Shown: positions 40,605 through 49,980 of the stretch, piece by piece | How the letters are laid out: each line of letters starts with the position of its first letter | Numbering within the stretch: the stretch's first letter is position 1 | From: Bacteroidaceae bacterium | Lineage (GTDB): Bacteria; Bacteroidota; Bacteroidia; Bacteroidales; Bacteroidaceae | NCBI GenBank assembly: GCA_017535725.1 | Contig: JAFXTO010000039.1 | Span: 1-64,000, forward strand | Reading direction: 5' to 3' | Length of the DNA stretch: 64,000 nt | The notes under the pieces: generated by a model | What the model saw: only the letters and a program-made list of their open reading frames with translations | The model's database searches: none | What the model was told of the DNA's origin: nothing | Program-made: the position numbers and the translations under genes

Positions 40605-42833
40605 ATGAAACACGCCATAAATACTATCTGCTTCGCTGCGGTGCTCTCCCTTTTGGGGAGCACCGCTTTCGCTCAATCTGATACTGTTCAACAGAGTGCT
40701 GCTCCCAGCCGGCAGAGTGAAGCTCGGTTTTCCCGTGCAGACCACGATTTGAATCCCGTTGTCGTCACAGGCACAGGCACCTACCACCGTGCCAACAACT
40801 CCCCCGTGGCCGTCAAGGTCATCACCGCCAAGGAACTCCGGGACACCCACGCCACTACCCTCGAGGATGCACTCACGCGGTTGACCACCAATGTCACCAC
40901 CCACACCAGCGGAATGGGGACTTTCGTGAACTTCAACGGCATCAGCGATGATTACGTCGTCATCCTCGAGAACGGCAAGCGCATCAGTGGTGATGACCGC
41001 TGGAGTCGCATCTCTATGGCCAATGTTCGCCGCATCGAAATCTATAGCGGCGCGGCCTCGGCCCTCTACGGTTCAGATGCCATTGCGGGTGTCATCAATA
41101 TCATCACCGAAGAGAGCCGCGAACCCGTCTCTGCATCTTCCGACACACGCTTCCGCAGCAACGGCCGCTTGGATCAAGACATCAAGGTGGATGCCACTGC
41201 TGGCCCTGTCTCCAGCCACACCACCTACACCCATCATCAGGCAGATAACTGGCAAGTCAACCATTACCAAGCCTTTGAAGAGGACGGCACCGAGGTTCTG
41301 AAACTCACAGGTCGCCCCATGTCCACCGCCTTCCACAGTAACGACCTCGCCGAGAAGCTTGATTTCCGCATCAATGACCAGTGGTCCCTTTACCTCCGCG
41401 GCTCTTACTACGACCACCAGACTGCCCGCCCCCAGTCCGCCACCTATTTCACCCAGAAGAAAAACACCTCCTCTTCCTCTTCTTCCGCCTCCCCCTCCCC
41501 CTCTTCTTCCACTTCCTCCCCTTCTTCCCCCTCCCCCTCTTCTTCCTCCTCCCCTGTCCCTGTTGACGGCGGTCTGTCCGCCGTCTCCTACTCCTACACC
41601 CCCAAAGTCGCCTACACCTACGACCTCCACCACACCTCCTACCTCTACGGTGGCGGCGCCCGCTGGACTCCGAACTCCCGCATCCACGTCTATCTCGACA
41701 TTTACAGCGACAACTTCGTCTCGAAATATGCCTACTGGCAGACCGCCGAAAAGGAGGCCTACGACGAAACCCGCAAGCGCACCCACTACGTCAACGAAAC
41801 CCTGCGCGGCATCTTCCGCCTCGCCTCGTGGAACAAGCTCTCCGCCGGTGCCGAGTTCGTCCAGGAAAGCCTCAACAGTCAGAGTGACAACATCGACTTC
41901 GAGACCACCAACACCTATAACCTCTTCGCACAGGACGAGCTGACCATCTGTCGCTCCTTTGAGGCCGTCGTGGGAGTACGCTACACCCAGAACGACCACT
42001 TCGGCGCAGCTTTCACCCCCAATGCAGGTCTCTTCTTCCATGCAGGTGACTTTCGACTGCGAGCCAACTACGCCGGCGGCTATCGTACTCCAACCCTCTC
42101 GCAGCTCTACGCCACCGACCAAGCCAAGACCGCCTTGCGCTACACACTCTTCAACACGGAGCTGAAGCCCGAGAAAAACCATTTCGTCAACCTCAACGCT
42201 GAGTACAGCAACTCATGGATGGTGGTCAGCGTCAGCGGATTCCTGAACAAAATCCGCGATATGATCAACTACCGCACAATGACCCAAGCCGAAATCGACG
42301 CCAGCGCCTCCCTCACCGCTCTGCAGAACGAGGGTTGGACCACTATTCGTCAGCGCGACAATATCGACCGCGCCACCTTGTGCGGCATCACTACTTCGGT
42401 GAAATTCCTCCTGCCCTACGGCTTTACCATCGGCGGTGGCTATACCTTCACGGACTCTGAGGCTGAGACGCAGACCTTGGATAAGAAGACACAACAGTAT
42501 GTCACCACCACCTCGCCCGTTGATAAAAGCGTGAAGCACGTGGGTAGCGTCCTCGCCTCCTGGGACAAGACATGGAACGACTACCACCTGACCATCACCC
42601 TTAGCGGTCACATTCAGGGTGAGCGCTACAGCAGTACCTACGGCTATGCAGAAACCACTGGTCAGTGGGACCTCACCACTCGCCATACCATTGCTCTAAA
42701 GAATTTCACCCTTGAGCCAGGTCTTGGCATCGAAAACCTCTTCAACCAGCGCGATACCTCCCCCTGGAACTCCAACTTTTCGACCATCAACCCAGGACGC
42801 TCGCTGATTATAGGCTTAAGAATGAAGTTCTAA
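40605..42833 (+). CDS. second TonB-dependent receptor with Ser/Pro-rich insertion
   Basis: 742 residues from ATG 40605 (signal peptide MKHAINTICFAAVLSLLGST). The plug is like that of the receptor at 37255 (PVVVTGTGTYHRANNSPVAVKVIT, VVILENGKRISGD, IEIYSGAASALYGSDAIAGVINIIT). In the barrel, residues about 287-330 are a Ser/Pro run (SSSSSSASPSPSSSTSS and further) followed by VDGGLSAVS, encoded by a CTCTTCCTCC-type tract and a family B hairpin. The barrel resumes at YSYTPKVAYTYDLHH, so the insertion is probably in a surface loop. The protein ends in the expected aromatic strand (LIIGLRMKF). Likely cargo is a corrinoid or metal complex. Confidence 0.9.
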   Translation: MKHAINTICFAAVLSLLGSTAFAQSDTVQQSAAPSRQSEARFSRADHDLNPVVVTGTGTYHRANNSPVAVKVITAKELRDTHATTLEDALTRLTTNVTTHTSGMGTFVNFNGISDDYVVILENGKRISGDDRWSRISMANVRRIEIYSGAASALYGSDAIAGVINIITEESREPVSASSDTRFRSNGRLDQDIKVDATAGPVSSHTTYTHHQADNWQVNHYQAFEEDGTEVLKLTGRPMSTAFHSNDLAEKLDFRINDQWSLYLRGSYYDHQTARPQSATYFTQKKNTSSSSSSASPSPSSSTSSPSSPSPSSSSSPVPVDGGLSAVSYSYTPKVAYTYDLHHTSYLYGGGARWTPNSRIHVYLDIYSDNFVSKYAYWQTAEKEAYDETRKRTHYVNETLRGIFRLASWNKLSAGAEFVQESLNSQSDNIDFETTNTYNLFAQDELTICRSFEAVVGVRYTQNDHFGAAFTPNAGLFFHAGDFRLRANYAGGYRTPTLSQLYATDQAKTALRYTLFNTELKPEKNHFVNLNAEYSNSWMVVSVSGFLNKIRDMINYRTMTQAEIDASASLTALQNEGWTTIRQRDNIDRATLCGITTSVKFLLPYGFTIGGGYTFTDSEAETQTLDKKTQQYVTTTSPVDKSVKHVGSVLASWDKTWNDYHLTITLSGHIQGERYSSTYGYAETTGQWDLTTRHTIALKNFTLEPGLGIENLFNQRDTSPWNSNFSTINPGRSLIIGLRMKF
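41460..41590. repeat. C/T-rich tract and family B hairpin in the TonB receptor gene
   Basis: About 100 bases of CTCCTCTTCTTCC-like sequence lead into GACGGCGG-TCTGT-CCGCCGTC (41565-41585). Both are in frame. Confidence 0.85.
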
Positions 42834-42846
42834 TAAATCTTTTTTG

Positions 42847-42855
42847 TATCTTTGC
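42847..42855 (+). promoter_or_regulatory. internal promoter before cbiHC
   Basis: TATCTTTGC 22 bases before ATG 42877. No clear -33 TTTG is seen. It could give the biosynthetic genes a riboswitch-independent transcript. Confidence 0.5.
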
Positions 42856-42876
42856 ACCGCAAAAACCTTTGAAAGC

Positions 42877-44301
42877 ATGAAGAAAATCATCATTGCAGGT
42901 CTCGGCCCAGGAAGTCCAGATGACATGACACCAGCGGTCCTCGCTGCTGTCAGCGAAGCCGATGTCGTCGTGGGCTACAAATATTACTTTCGCTTCGTGG
43001 AGCCCTACCTGAGGGAGGGCTGCGAGTGCATAGATACAGGTATGAAGCGCGAGCGCGAACGCGCTGAGCAAGCTTTCCGTCTGGCCGAAGAGGGCCGCAC
43101 AGTCGTCGTTATCTCATCCGGCGATGCAGGCATCTATGGTATGGCTCCGCTCATCTACGAGATGCAGCGTGAACGCGGCAGTGAAATCGCAGTGGTCACC
43201 TTGCCAGGTATCTCTGCCTTCCAGAAGGCAGCATCGTTATTGGGTGCTCCCATCGGACACGATATGTGTATCATCTCGTTGAGCGACCTGATGACACCAT
43301 GGGCCGTCATCGAAAGACGCATTACGGCAGCTGCCGTGGGCGACTTTGTCACCGCGGTCTACAACCCCAAGTCGCACGGCCGCTATTGGCAACTGTACCG
43401 CCTCGTGGAACTCTTCCTCCAGCATCGTTCTCCAGACACTCCTGTTGGTTATGTCCGTCAGGCAGGCCGTGAGGAACAGGTGGTCAAAGTCTGCACACTT
43501 ACCACCTTTGACCCAGAGGAGGTAGATATGTTCACCGTAGTCATCATTGGTAATTCTCAGTCGTATATTGCCAACGACAAATTCATCACCCCGCGCGGCT
43601 ATTATCGTGAGCAGCCGACCGGCGATGTGAAACCTGGTCAGCAGATCATGAACGAATCCTTCCGCACCATCCTCTCTGAGATGAAGCACCCTGATATACC
43701 CCGCTGGCGCCTCTGGCCTCTGCTCCACGCCATACATACCACGGTGGATTTCAGTATGGAGGAGTGTTTATGGATGGATGAACGCGCCACGGAAATCCTC
43801 TATAATAAGGTAGCCGACGGTACCCTGCGCCACATCGTCACCGACGTCACGATGGCGGCAGCAGGCATCCGAAAAGGTGCCTTGGCGCGACTGGGCATTG
43901 AGGTTCATTGTTATATTAACGACCCGCGTATCTCGGACTTAGTCTCCCCTCCATCACGGGTGGGGAAGGAGATGCCCCTTATTACCCGCAGTCAGGCTTC
44001 CATGCAACTGGCTGCCGAGGAACATCCCGATGCCCTTTACGTAGTGGGCAATGCCCCCACCGCTCTCTTCGAGATTTGCGACCTGGTGCGCAAGGGCAAG
44101 CTACATCCGGCTGGCCTCATTGCCGCTCCTGTCGGTTTCGTACACGTCTGCGAGAGCAAGCACGCTGCCAAAACGCTGAAAGACATCCCAAAAATCATCG
44201 TCGAAGGACGCAAAGGAGGTAGTAACCTTGCCGCCACGCTCGTCAACGCAATCCTTACCTACGATGATGCAGAACAACTGAAACCAGGTCGCGACCTCTG
44301 A
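42877..44301 (+). CDS. CbiH-CbiC fusion: precorrin-3B C17-methyltransferase and precorrin-8X methylmutase
   Basis: 474 residues from ATG 42877. Residues 1-250 are a tetrapyrrole methylase (KKIIIAGLGPGSPDDMT, ISSGDAGIYGMAPLI, LPGISAFQKAASLLGAPIGHDM): CbiH/CobJ, which methylates C17 with ring contraction. Residues about 265-474 are CbiC, which migrates the C11 methyl to C12 (VTDVTMAAAGIRKGAL, YVVGNAPTALFEI, APVGFVHVCESKHA, EGRKGGSNLAATLVNAIL). A family A repeat (43944-43972) is translated in CbiC as SPPSRVGKEMP. Second gene set of the operon; 40 bases precede the next gene. Confidence 0.95.
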   Translation: MKKIIIAGLGPGSPDDMTPAVLAAVSEADVVVGYKYYFRFVEPYLREGCECIDTGMKRERERAEQAFRLAEEGRTVVVISSGDAGIYGMAPLIYEMQRERGSEIAVVTLPGISAFQKAASLLGAPIGHDMCIISLSDLMTPWAVIERRITAAAVGDFVTAVYNPKSHGRYWQLYRLVELFLQHRSPDTPVGYVRQAGREEQVVKVCTLTTFDPEEVDMFTVVIIGNSQSYIANDKFITPRGYYREQPTGDVKPGQQIMNESFRTILSEMKHPDIPRWRLWPLLHAIHTTVDFSMEECLWMDERATEILYNKVADGTLRHIVTDVTMAAAGIRKGALARLGIEVHCYINDPRISDLVSPPSRVGKEMPLITRSQASMQLAAEEHPDALYVVGNAPTALFEICDLVRKGKLHPAGLIAAPVGFVHVCESKHAAKTLKDIPKIIVEGRKGGSNLAATLVNAILTYDDAEQLKPGRDL

Positions 44302-44341
44302 ATAAAAAACACACTCCTCCTCAACAACTTTTCCTTGAACA

Positions 44342-45640
44342 ATGAAATTCATCGTTATAGGCATCACCGACGACCCGCAGCCGTTCTTCTCTCCCGAAGT
44401 TCTGGAGATTATCCGAAGCGGTCACATCTTTTCGGGCGGCAAGCGCCACCATGAGATTGTGGCACCGTTGTTACCCGAAGATGCCGAGTGGATAGATATC
44501 ACCGTGCCCATCGAAAAGGTGTTTGAGAAATACAAAAGACTCATCCCCAATTCCTCCCATGAGGGGAGGGAAGAGGCTGGCGCGATGACTATCTCTCGCA
44601 AGTCGGAGGACGCCTCTTCTTTATGCGAGGGGCTGGGTCTTACCGTCTTCGCCTCTGGTGACCCTCTCTTCTTTGGCTTTGCTAATACCATCAAGCGTGA
44701 GATGCCAGATGCTGAAATTGTGGTGTATCCAACGTTCAATTCCCTGCAGATGTTGGCCCACCGCCTTGTCCTCCCCTACCATGATATGCGTATCGTCTCG
44801 CTGACAGGTCGCTCTTGGCCTGAGTTCGACCGCGCCCTTATCGAGCGGGCTGGAAAGATTGGTGTTCTGACAGACAAGGAGCATACCCCAGCCGCCATCG
44901 CCCAACGAATGCTTGAATACGGCTACACCTATTATAATATATACGTGGGGGAGCACTTGGGTAATCCCCAAAAGGAGAAAATCTCCACCCTCTCCCTCGA
45001 AGAAGCCGCAAGCCGCACCTTCACACTTCCCAACTGCGTCATCCTTTGTCGTGTATGTTGCGATGTTATCGCAACTCAGCCTTTCGGCCTCCCCGACTCC
45101 TCCTTCACCCTACTCAACGGCCGCGAGAAGATGATTACGAAGATGCCCATCCGCCTGTTGACCCTCCAAACCCTCGACCTGCCCCAAAGACATGTCCTCT
45201 GGGACATCGGTTTCTGCACGGGCAGTGTCTCCATCGAGGCCCGTCTCCTTTTCCCGCATCTACACATCGAGGCCTTTGAAATCCGCCCTGAGTGCGAAGC
45301 TATCATTCATGAGAACGCTCGCCGCTTCGGTGCACCGGGAATTAACGTCCATATCGGCGACTTCTTAGACACTCCCTTAGAGGAAGGGTTGGCTCAGCCT
45401 GACGCCGTCTTCATCGGCGGTCACGGCGGCCACCTCAAGGAAATCATGGCCAAAGTCTTTCACTACCTCACCCCCGACGGCTGTATCGTGATGAACAGCG
45501 TCAAAGCCCCCAAAGTCCTCACCGACAGCCACCGGCTTTGGGACGAAGCCTGCCAGGAACTTGGCCTCCAGCAAGAGCCTCCCACCAAGATACTTCTTAA
45601 CGACAACCACCCTATAGAAATCTTAAAATGCAGAAGATAG
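44342..45640 (+). CDS. CbiE-CbiT fusion: precorrin-6Y C5,15-methyltransferase/decarboxylase
   Basis: 432 residues (CobL-like). Residues 1-220 are CbiE (KFIVIGITDDPQPFFSPEV, GLTVFASGDPLFFGFANTI, IVSLTGRSWPEFDRALIE). Residues about 265-432 are the Rossmann methyltransferase CbiT (HVLWDIGFCTGSVSIEARLL, AIIHENARRFG, AVFIGGHGGHLKEIM). Together they methylate C5 and C15 and decarboxylate the ring C side chain. Two family A repeats (44553-44569, 44611-44637) lie in frame at residues about 70-100 (PNSSHEGREEAGA, ASSLCEGLGLT) immediately before the conserved ASGDP segment. It overlaps the next gene by 13 bases. Confidence 0.94.
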   Translation: MKFIVIGITDDPQPFFSPEVLEIIRSGHIFSGGKRHHEIVAPLLPEDAEWIDITVPIEKVFEKYKRLIPNSSHEGREEAGAMTISRKSEDASSLCEGLGLTVFASGDPLFFGFANTIKREMPDAEIVVYPTFNSLQMLAHRLVLPYHDMRIVSLTGRSWPEFDRALIERAGKIGVLTDKEHTPAAIAQRMLEYGYTYYNIYVGEHLGNPQKEKISTLSLEEAASRTFTLPNCVILCRVCCDVIATQPFGLPDSSFTLLNGREKMITKMPIRLLTLQTLDLPQRHVLWDIGFCTGSVSIEARLLFPHLHIEAFEIRPECEAIIHENARRFGAPGINVHIGDFLDTPLEEGLAQPDAVFIGGHGGHLKEIMAKVFHYLTPDGCIVMNSVKAPKVLTDSHRLWDEACQELGLQQEPPTKILLNDNHPIEILKCRR

Positions 45641-47676
45641 CGATTATACAAATTAACGAGGCTGGTCAACAGATAGCCCAGACGTTGGAACGTGAATTCA
45701 GCGCCTCCATCATCAGTCGCCATGAAGTTGGATCCTCCTGGAAGGAGTACGATGCCTTCGTCTTTATCGGTGCGATGGGAATCTGTGTTCGTACCATTGC
45801 TCCTTACATCAAAGATAAACACGAAGACCCTGCCGTCGTTTGTATCGACAGCATGGGGCTGCATGTGATTTCTGTCCTCAGCGGTCATATAGGTGGAGCC
45901 AACGATCTCACCAAAGAGATAGCAGCAATCATTGGTGGACATGAAGTCATCACCACGCAAAGCGACTGTGCCGGTCTGTGGGCACTCGATACCTTCGAAA
46001 AGCGATTCGGCTGGCCAATCGCCAGTGACATGGATGATATGAACGACTGCATCTTCGCTTTTGTCAATCGCCAGCCTACCGCCTTATTATTAGAAGTTCG
46101 TGACGAAGGAACAGATTATTTGGAGAAGACGCTGCCCAGTCACGTCACCATCATTAACGACATCAGCGAAGCCAATCCCAGACACTATAAGCTGCTCATC
46201 ATCGTTTCACCTTTCATCCGTGAGGCATCGGCAGGTTTACTCAAATTGCATTATGTTCCGATGGTGGGAACTATCGGTTTCGGACTGGCTCATCATCCCG
46301 AGAAGTACGAAACCATTTACGACGAGATTACCAAGGCTTTTGCTGATAGCGGAGTCCTCCCCTGTTCCCATCGTTTCTGCACCATCGATGTAAAGAAGGA
46401 CGAAGAGTTCTGTGCAATGCTTGAAGATGAATACAATGAGGACGTGGTATTCTTCACCGCAGAGGAACTGGCTACTGTTGAGGTGCCTAATCCCAGTTCT
46501 ACTGTCCAAAAGCATGTGGGCACCCCCAGTGTCTGTGAAGCTGCTGCCATCTTAGGTTCCAATCATGGAAAGCTGATAATCCCCAAGATAAAAGGCAAGA
46601 ACTGGACGGCAGCCCTCGCCATCGATAAACACCATCTCCGCCCCTTCTCTTCCTCTCCTTCTTTTTCTTCCTCCCCCTCCCTCTCTCCTTCCTCTCTATT
46701 TCCTTTCTCCTTCTCCCCTTCCTCTCTTTCCTCCCCTTTTTCCCCTTCTTCTCCCTGTCCCTCCTCTTCTTCCTCTCCTTCCTCCTCCCGCTCTTCCTCC
46801 CCTTCTTCCCCCTGTTCCTCCTCTTCTTCCTCTCCTTCATATCCTTCCTCCCCCCGCTCTCAGTTCGTGCTCGGCGGTTTTCCCGCCGAGAATCAAGGGT
46901 TTATTGAAATCATCGGTGCCGGCCCCGGCGACCCCGACCTCATCTCCGTCCGCGGCCGCCGTTTCCTCGAGCAGGCTGACCTCATTCTCTATGCAGGCTC
47001 CCTCGTTCCTCGTGCCCTTACGGATTGCCACAAGCCCGGCGCCGTCGTCTGCTCTTCTGCTGACATGAATCTCGAAGAGCAATGTGCCCTCATGAAGGAG
47101 CACTACGACCTCGGCCACCTCATCGTCCGCCTCCATACGGGCGACCCCTGCATCTTCGGCGCTATCCAGGAGCAGATGGCTTTCTTCGATACTAACGGTA
47201 TGCACTACCACATCACCCCGGGCATTTCCTCGTTCCTCGCCGCCGCTGCTGAACTCCAGAGCCAGTTCACCATCCCCGAACGCTGTCAGACCATCATCCT
47301 CACTCGTGGCGAAGGCCGCACCCCAATGCCCGAAAAAGAGCAACTGCATCTCCTCGCCCGCTCTCAATCAACCATGTGCATCTTCCTTAGTGCCGCTATT
47401 GTGGATGATGTCCAGCGCGAACTCCTAATGGAATATCCGGAGGACACACCCGTTGCAGCCTGCTACCACCTCACCTGGCCCGACCAGCGTATCTACCGTG
47501 GTCAGCTCAAGGATCTTGCCCGTATTGTACATGAGAACCACCTCACCCTGACAACGATGCTTGTTGTTGGCGAAGCCATTGACAACCGCCAAGGACTCTC
47601 TGCCCTCTATGACCGTCATTTCACGCACCTATATAGGCAAGGTGATGGCGTTCATCCAGCGAAAAGACATACATAA
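45628..47676 (+). CDS. CbiG-CbiF fusion: cobalt-precorrin-5A hydrolase and precorrin-4 C11-methyltransferase
   Basis: 682 residues. Residues 1-335 are CbiG (FIGAMGICVRTIAPYI, VISVLSGHIGGANDLTKEIA, VGTIGFGLAHHPEKYE, CEAAAILGS), which opens the ring A lactone with loss of acetaldehyde. Residues about 425-670 are CbiF/CobM (FIEIIGAGPGDPDLISVRG, DLILYAGSLVPR, LHTGDPCIFGAIQEQM, YHITPGISSFLAAAAEL). The linker at 339-424 is extreme: almost only Ser and Pro (SSSPSFSSSPSLSPSS, then SSSSSPSSSRSSSPSSP), and it ends with QFVLGGFPAENQG, encoded by a family B hairpin at 46870-46890. The DNA is a 230-base C/T tract. Confidence 0.94.
   Translation: MQKIAIIQINEAGQQIAQTLEREFSASIISRHEVGSSWKEYDAFVFIGAMGICVRTIAPYIKDKHEDPAVVCIDSMGLHVISVLSGHIGGANDLTKEIAAIIGGHEVITTQSDCAGLWALDTFEKRFGWPIASDMDDMNDCIFAFVNRQPTALLLEVRDEGTDYLEKTLPSHVTIINDISEANPRHYKLLIIVSPFIREASAGLLKLHYVPMVGTIGFGLAHHPEKYETIYDEITKAFADSGVLPCSHRFCTIDVKKDEEFCAMLEDEYNEDVVFFTAEELATVEVPNPSSTVQKHVGTPSVCEAAAILGSNHGKLIIPKIKGKNWTAALAIDKHHLRPFSSSPSFSSSPSLSPSSLFPFSFSPSSLSSPFSPSSPCPSSSSSPSSSRSSSPSSPCSSSSSSPSYPSSPRSQFVLGGFPAENQGFIEIIGAGPGDPDLISVRGRRFLEQADLILYAGSLVPRALTDCHKPGAVVCSSADMNLEEQCALMKEHYDLGHLIVRLHTGDPCIFGAIQEQMAFFDTNGMHYHITPGISSFLAAAAELQSQFTIPERCQTIILTRGEGRTPMPEKEQLHLLARSQSTMCIFLSAAIVDDVQRELLMEYPEDTPVAACYHLTWPDQRIYRGQLKDLARIVHENHLTLTTMLVVGEAIDNRQGLSALYDRHFTHLYRQGDGVHPAKRHT
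46640..46890. repeat. 230-base C/T tract plus family B hairpin in the CbiG-CbiF linker
   Basis: Degenerate TCCTCTTCTTCCTC units (46641-46860) followed by CTCGGCGG-TTTTC-CCGCCGAG (46870-46890). The whole segment stays in frame and encodes an approximately 86-residue Ser/Pro linker. Confidence 0.9.
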
Positions 47677-47692
47677 ATTGGCCACAGCCCCT

Positions 47693-48724
47693 ATGAAAAA
47701 GTTAAGTTTTTTATTGCTGATAGTCCTGATTGTCGTATTGTTCGTGCTGAATCTCCTCCTCGGCACCGTTCATATTCCCGTGCGTGATGTCCTCAGTATC
47801 CTCATCTCCCCCTCTTCACAGGGAGATATGGAGAGCGGGTCGTCTATCTTCGCAAATATCATTTGGAATTCACGTGTACCACAGGCTTTGACAGCATTGA
47901 TGGCAGGTGCAGGCCTGGCCGTCAGCGGTCTGCAGATGCAGACAGTCTTCCGCAATCCGCTGGCTGGGCCTTCGGTTCTCGGCATCTCCAATGGTGCCTC
48001 CTTAGGTGTGGCGTTGGTGGTGTTAATGTCCGGTTCTTTGGGTGGTGTGGCGCTGAGCCGTCTGGGTTATCTGGGCGATGTTGCCATGAGTGTGGCTGCT
48101 ATTTTAGGAGCTTTGGCCGTGATGGGACTCATCGTTTGGGTGGCGCAGCGCGTGCAGTCGGGTGTCACGCTGCTTATTATTGGTGTGATGATAGGCTATC
48201 TGGCCAATGCCATCATCGGCGTGCTGAAGTTCTTTTCCAACGAAGAAGACATTAAAGCCTACGTCGTCTGGGGGCTCGGCTCCTTCGCCCGAGTCTCTGG
48301 CGACCAGATGACGCTTTTTGTCGTACTGATGGCAATCCTGTTGCCGTTGAGTATGTTGCTTGTGAAGACCATGAACCTCCTCCTTCTGGGTGATGCCTAC
48401 GCCCGTAACCTCGGCCTCAACATCCAGCATGCCCGCACCCTCGTCATTCTCTCCTCTGGTGTCCTCGTAGCTATCGTCACCGCCTACTGCGGTCCTATTA
48501 TGTTCATCGGACTCGCCGTCCCTCACCTCGCCCGTGCCCTCTTCCGCACCAGCGACCATCGTATCCTGATGCCCGCCACCCTTCTCGCTGGCGGAGCTCT
48601 CGCTCTGCTCTGCAACCTCATAGCACGCATGCCTGGCTTCGAGGGTGCCCTCCCCGTTAACTCCGTTACCGCCCTCGTCGGTGCCCCCGTTATTGCAGCT
48701 GTATTGTTCAAGAAACATGAATAA
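47693..48724 (+). CDS. btuC: BtuC/FecCD-type ABC transporter permease
   Basis: 343 residues from ATG 47693, chosen because it is the Met at the start of the first membrane helix, 16 bases after the previous stop (an upstream ATG at 47645 would overlap). About ten helices. Family signatures are SRVPQALTALMAGAGLAVSGLQMQTVFRNPLAGPSVLGIS and CGPIMFIGLAVPHLARALF. In B12 uptake it moves cobalamin across the inner membrane. No BtuD-type ATPase lies next to it. Confidence 0.93.
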   Translation: MKKLSFLLLIVLIVVLFVLNLLLGTVHIPVRDVLSILISPSSQGDMESGSSIFANIIWNSRVPQALTALMAGAGLAVSGLQMQTVFRNPLAGPSVLGISNGASLGVALVVLMSGSLGGVALSRLGYLGDVAMSVAAILGALAVMGLIVWVAQRVQSGVTLLIIGVMIGYLANAIIGVLKFFSNEEDIKAYVVWGLGSFARVSGDQMTLFVVLMAILLPLSMLLVKTMNLLLLGDAYARNLGLNIQHARTLVILSSGVLVAIVTAYCGPIMFIGLAVPHLARALFRTSDHRILMPATLLAGGALALLCNLIARMPGFEGALPVNSVTALVGAPVIAAVLFKKHE

Positions 48725-48735
48725 AACGAATAACA

Positions 48736-49947
48736 ATGAATAGATTCATTTACGTAAAACTCAGTCTCGCACTCTTTTCTTTCCTCATTCTTTCCTGCGG
48801 TCAAAGTTCCCGTCAGGTCGGGGCTGTAGATTCCGTTGCACAGGTTACTGATAGTCTATCGGTAGTGAGGTATGCGAAAGGGTTCTCGGTACGGACTTTG
48901 GAGAATGGTATCAGATTGGTGGATGTGGCTGACCCGCAGACAGATGCGGATCGAATGCCCGTGAGTTATCATTTTGCATTGGTACCGAAGAATATCCTCT
49001 CCCAATCTTCTCCTGTAATGGAGGGGAGTGGACTCCGCGAAACAAACGTGGTTGTGCCTGAAGGCTATACTCCAGTGCAGGTTCCGGTGGAACGGACGCT
49101 GGTGATGACGATGTTACAACTGTCGAATTTCACGGCACTGGATGCCCTGGATGTCGTGCGCGGCATCACAGGCACCAAGAACCTTTTTAATAAGGAGGTA
49201 CGTCAGCGGGTGAAGGACGGACGCATCGTGAAGATTGGCATGGAAGGCAACTTCGATACGGAACTGATACTGTCAGCTAATCCCGAAGTCATTTTTATTT
49301 CACCTTTCAAACGCGGTGGTTACGATACCATCAAGGAGACGGGTATCACTCTCATTCCCTACCTTGGCTACAAGGAACTCCATCCTCTCGGTCAGGCGGA
49401 ATGGATCAAGTTCGTCGGCCTCTTCCTCGGCAAGGAAACGGAAGCGGATTCCATTTTTGCGGGAATCGAGGAGAGGTATTGCCGATTACGCTCTGAAGTC
49501 TGCAAAGTTCAGAATGCAAACAAGCCCACCGTCTTCTCCGGCGAGATGCACGGCGGCAACTGGTATGCCGTGGGTGGGCAAAGTACGCTTGCCCAGCTCT
49601 TCCGCGATGCTGGCGCAGATTACATTGTCAAGGATGACAACACGGGTGGTGTGAACATCGAGTTCGAACAGATGTATGCGATGGCAGCCGATGCCGACTA
49701 CTGGCGCATCCTGAACAGCTTCCCTGGTGACTTCTCCTACGAAGCCCTGAAAGCCAGCGAGCCGCGCAATGAACTCTTCCGTGCCTTCCGCGAGAAAAAG
49801 GTCATCTACTGCAACATGAAGCAGACGCCTTACTATGAACTCTCGCCCGTGAATCCCGACGTTATTCTCGCCGACCTCATCGCCATCTTCCATCCGGAAT
49901 TGATGCCCGCGGACTATGAGCCGACGTTTTATCAGTTGCTGCGATAG
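48736..49947 (+). CDS. btuF: BtuF-like substrate-binding lipoprotein
   Basis: 403 residues. Lipoprotein signal MNRFIYVKLSLALFSFLIL with lipobox LSC, then a class III periplasmic binding fold: RTLVMTMLQLSNFTALDAL, VKIGMEGNFDTELILSANPEVIFISP, TLIPYLGYKELHPLGQAEWIKFVGLFLGKETEA, and a C-terminal lobe with DVILADLIAIFHPEL. Residues about 85-105 include QSSPVMEGSGLRET, encoded by a family A repeat (48996-49037). Likely role is delivery of a corrinoid or Fe/Co chelate to BtuC. Confidence 0.9.
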   Translation: MNRFIYVKLSLALFSFLILSCGQSSRQVGAVDSVAQVTDSLSVVRYAKGFSVRTLENGIRLVDVADPQTDADRMPVSYHFALVPKNILSQSSPVMEGSGLRETNVVVPEGYTPVQVPVERTLVMTMLQLSNFTALDALDVVRGITGTKNLFNKEVRQRVKDGRIVKIGMEGNFDTELILSANPEVIFISPFKRGGYDTIKETGITLIPYLGYKELHPLGQAEWIKFVGLFLGKETEADSIFAGIEERYCRLRSEVCKVQNANKPTVFSGEMHGGNWYAVGGQSTLAQLFRDAGADYIVKDDNTGGVNIEFEQMYAMAADADYWRILNSFPGDFSYEALKASEPRNELFRAFREKKVIYCNMKQTPYYELSPVNPDVILADLIAIFHPELMPADYEPTFYQLLR

Positions 49948-49980
49948 AGTTTGTAGTTTAATGTAGATTCCTCACCATAT

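Noticed and set aside
41073..42182. A 369-codon minus-strand Gly-rich frame opposite the TonB receptor
   Set aside because: The Gly/Arg-rich part is only the complement of the C/T tract; no domain is seen.
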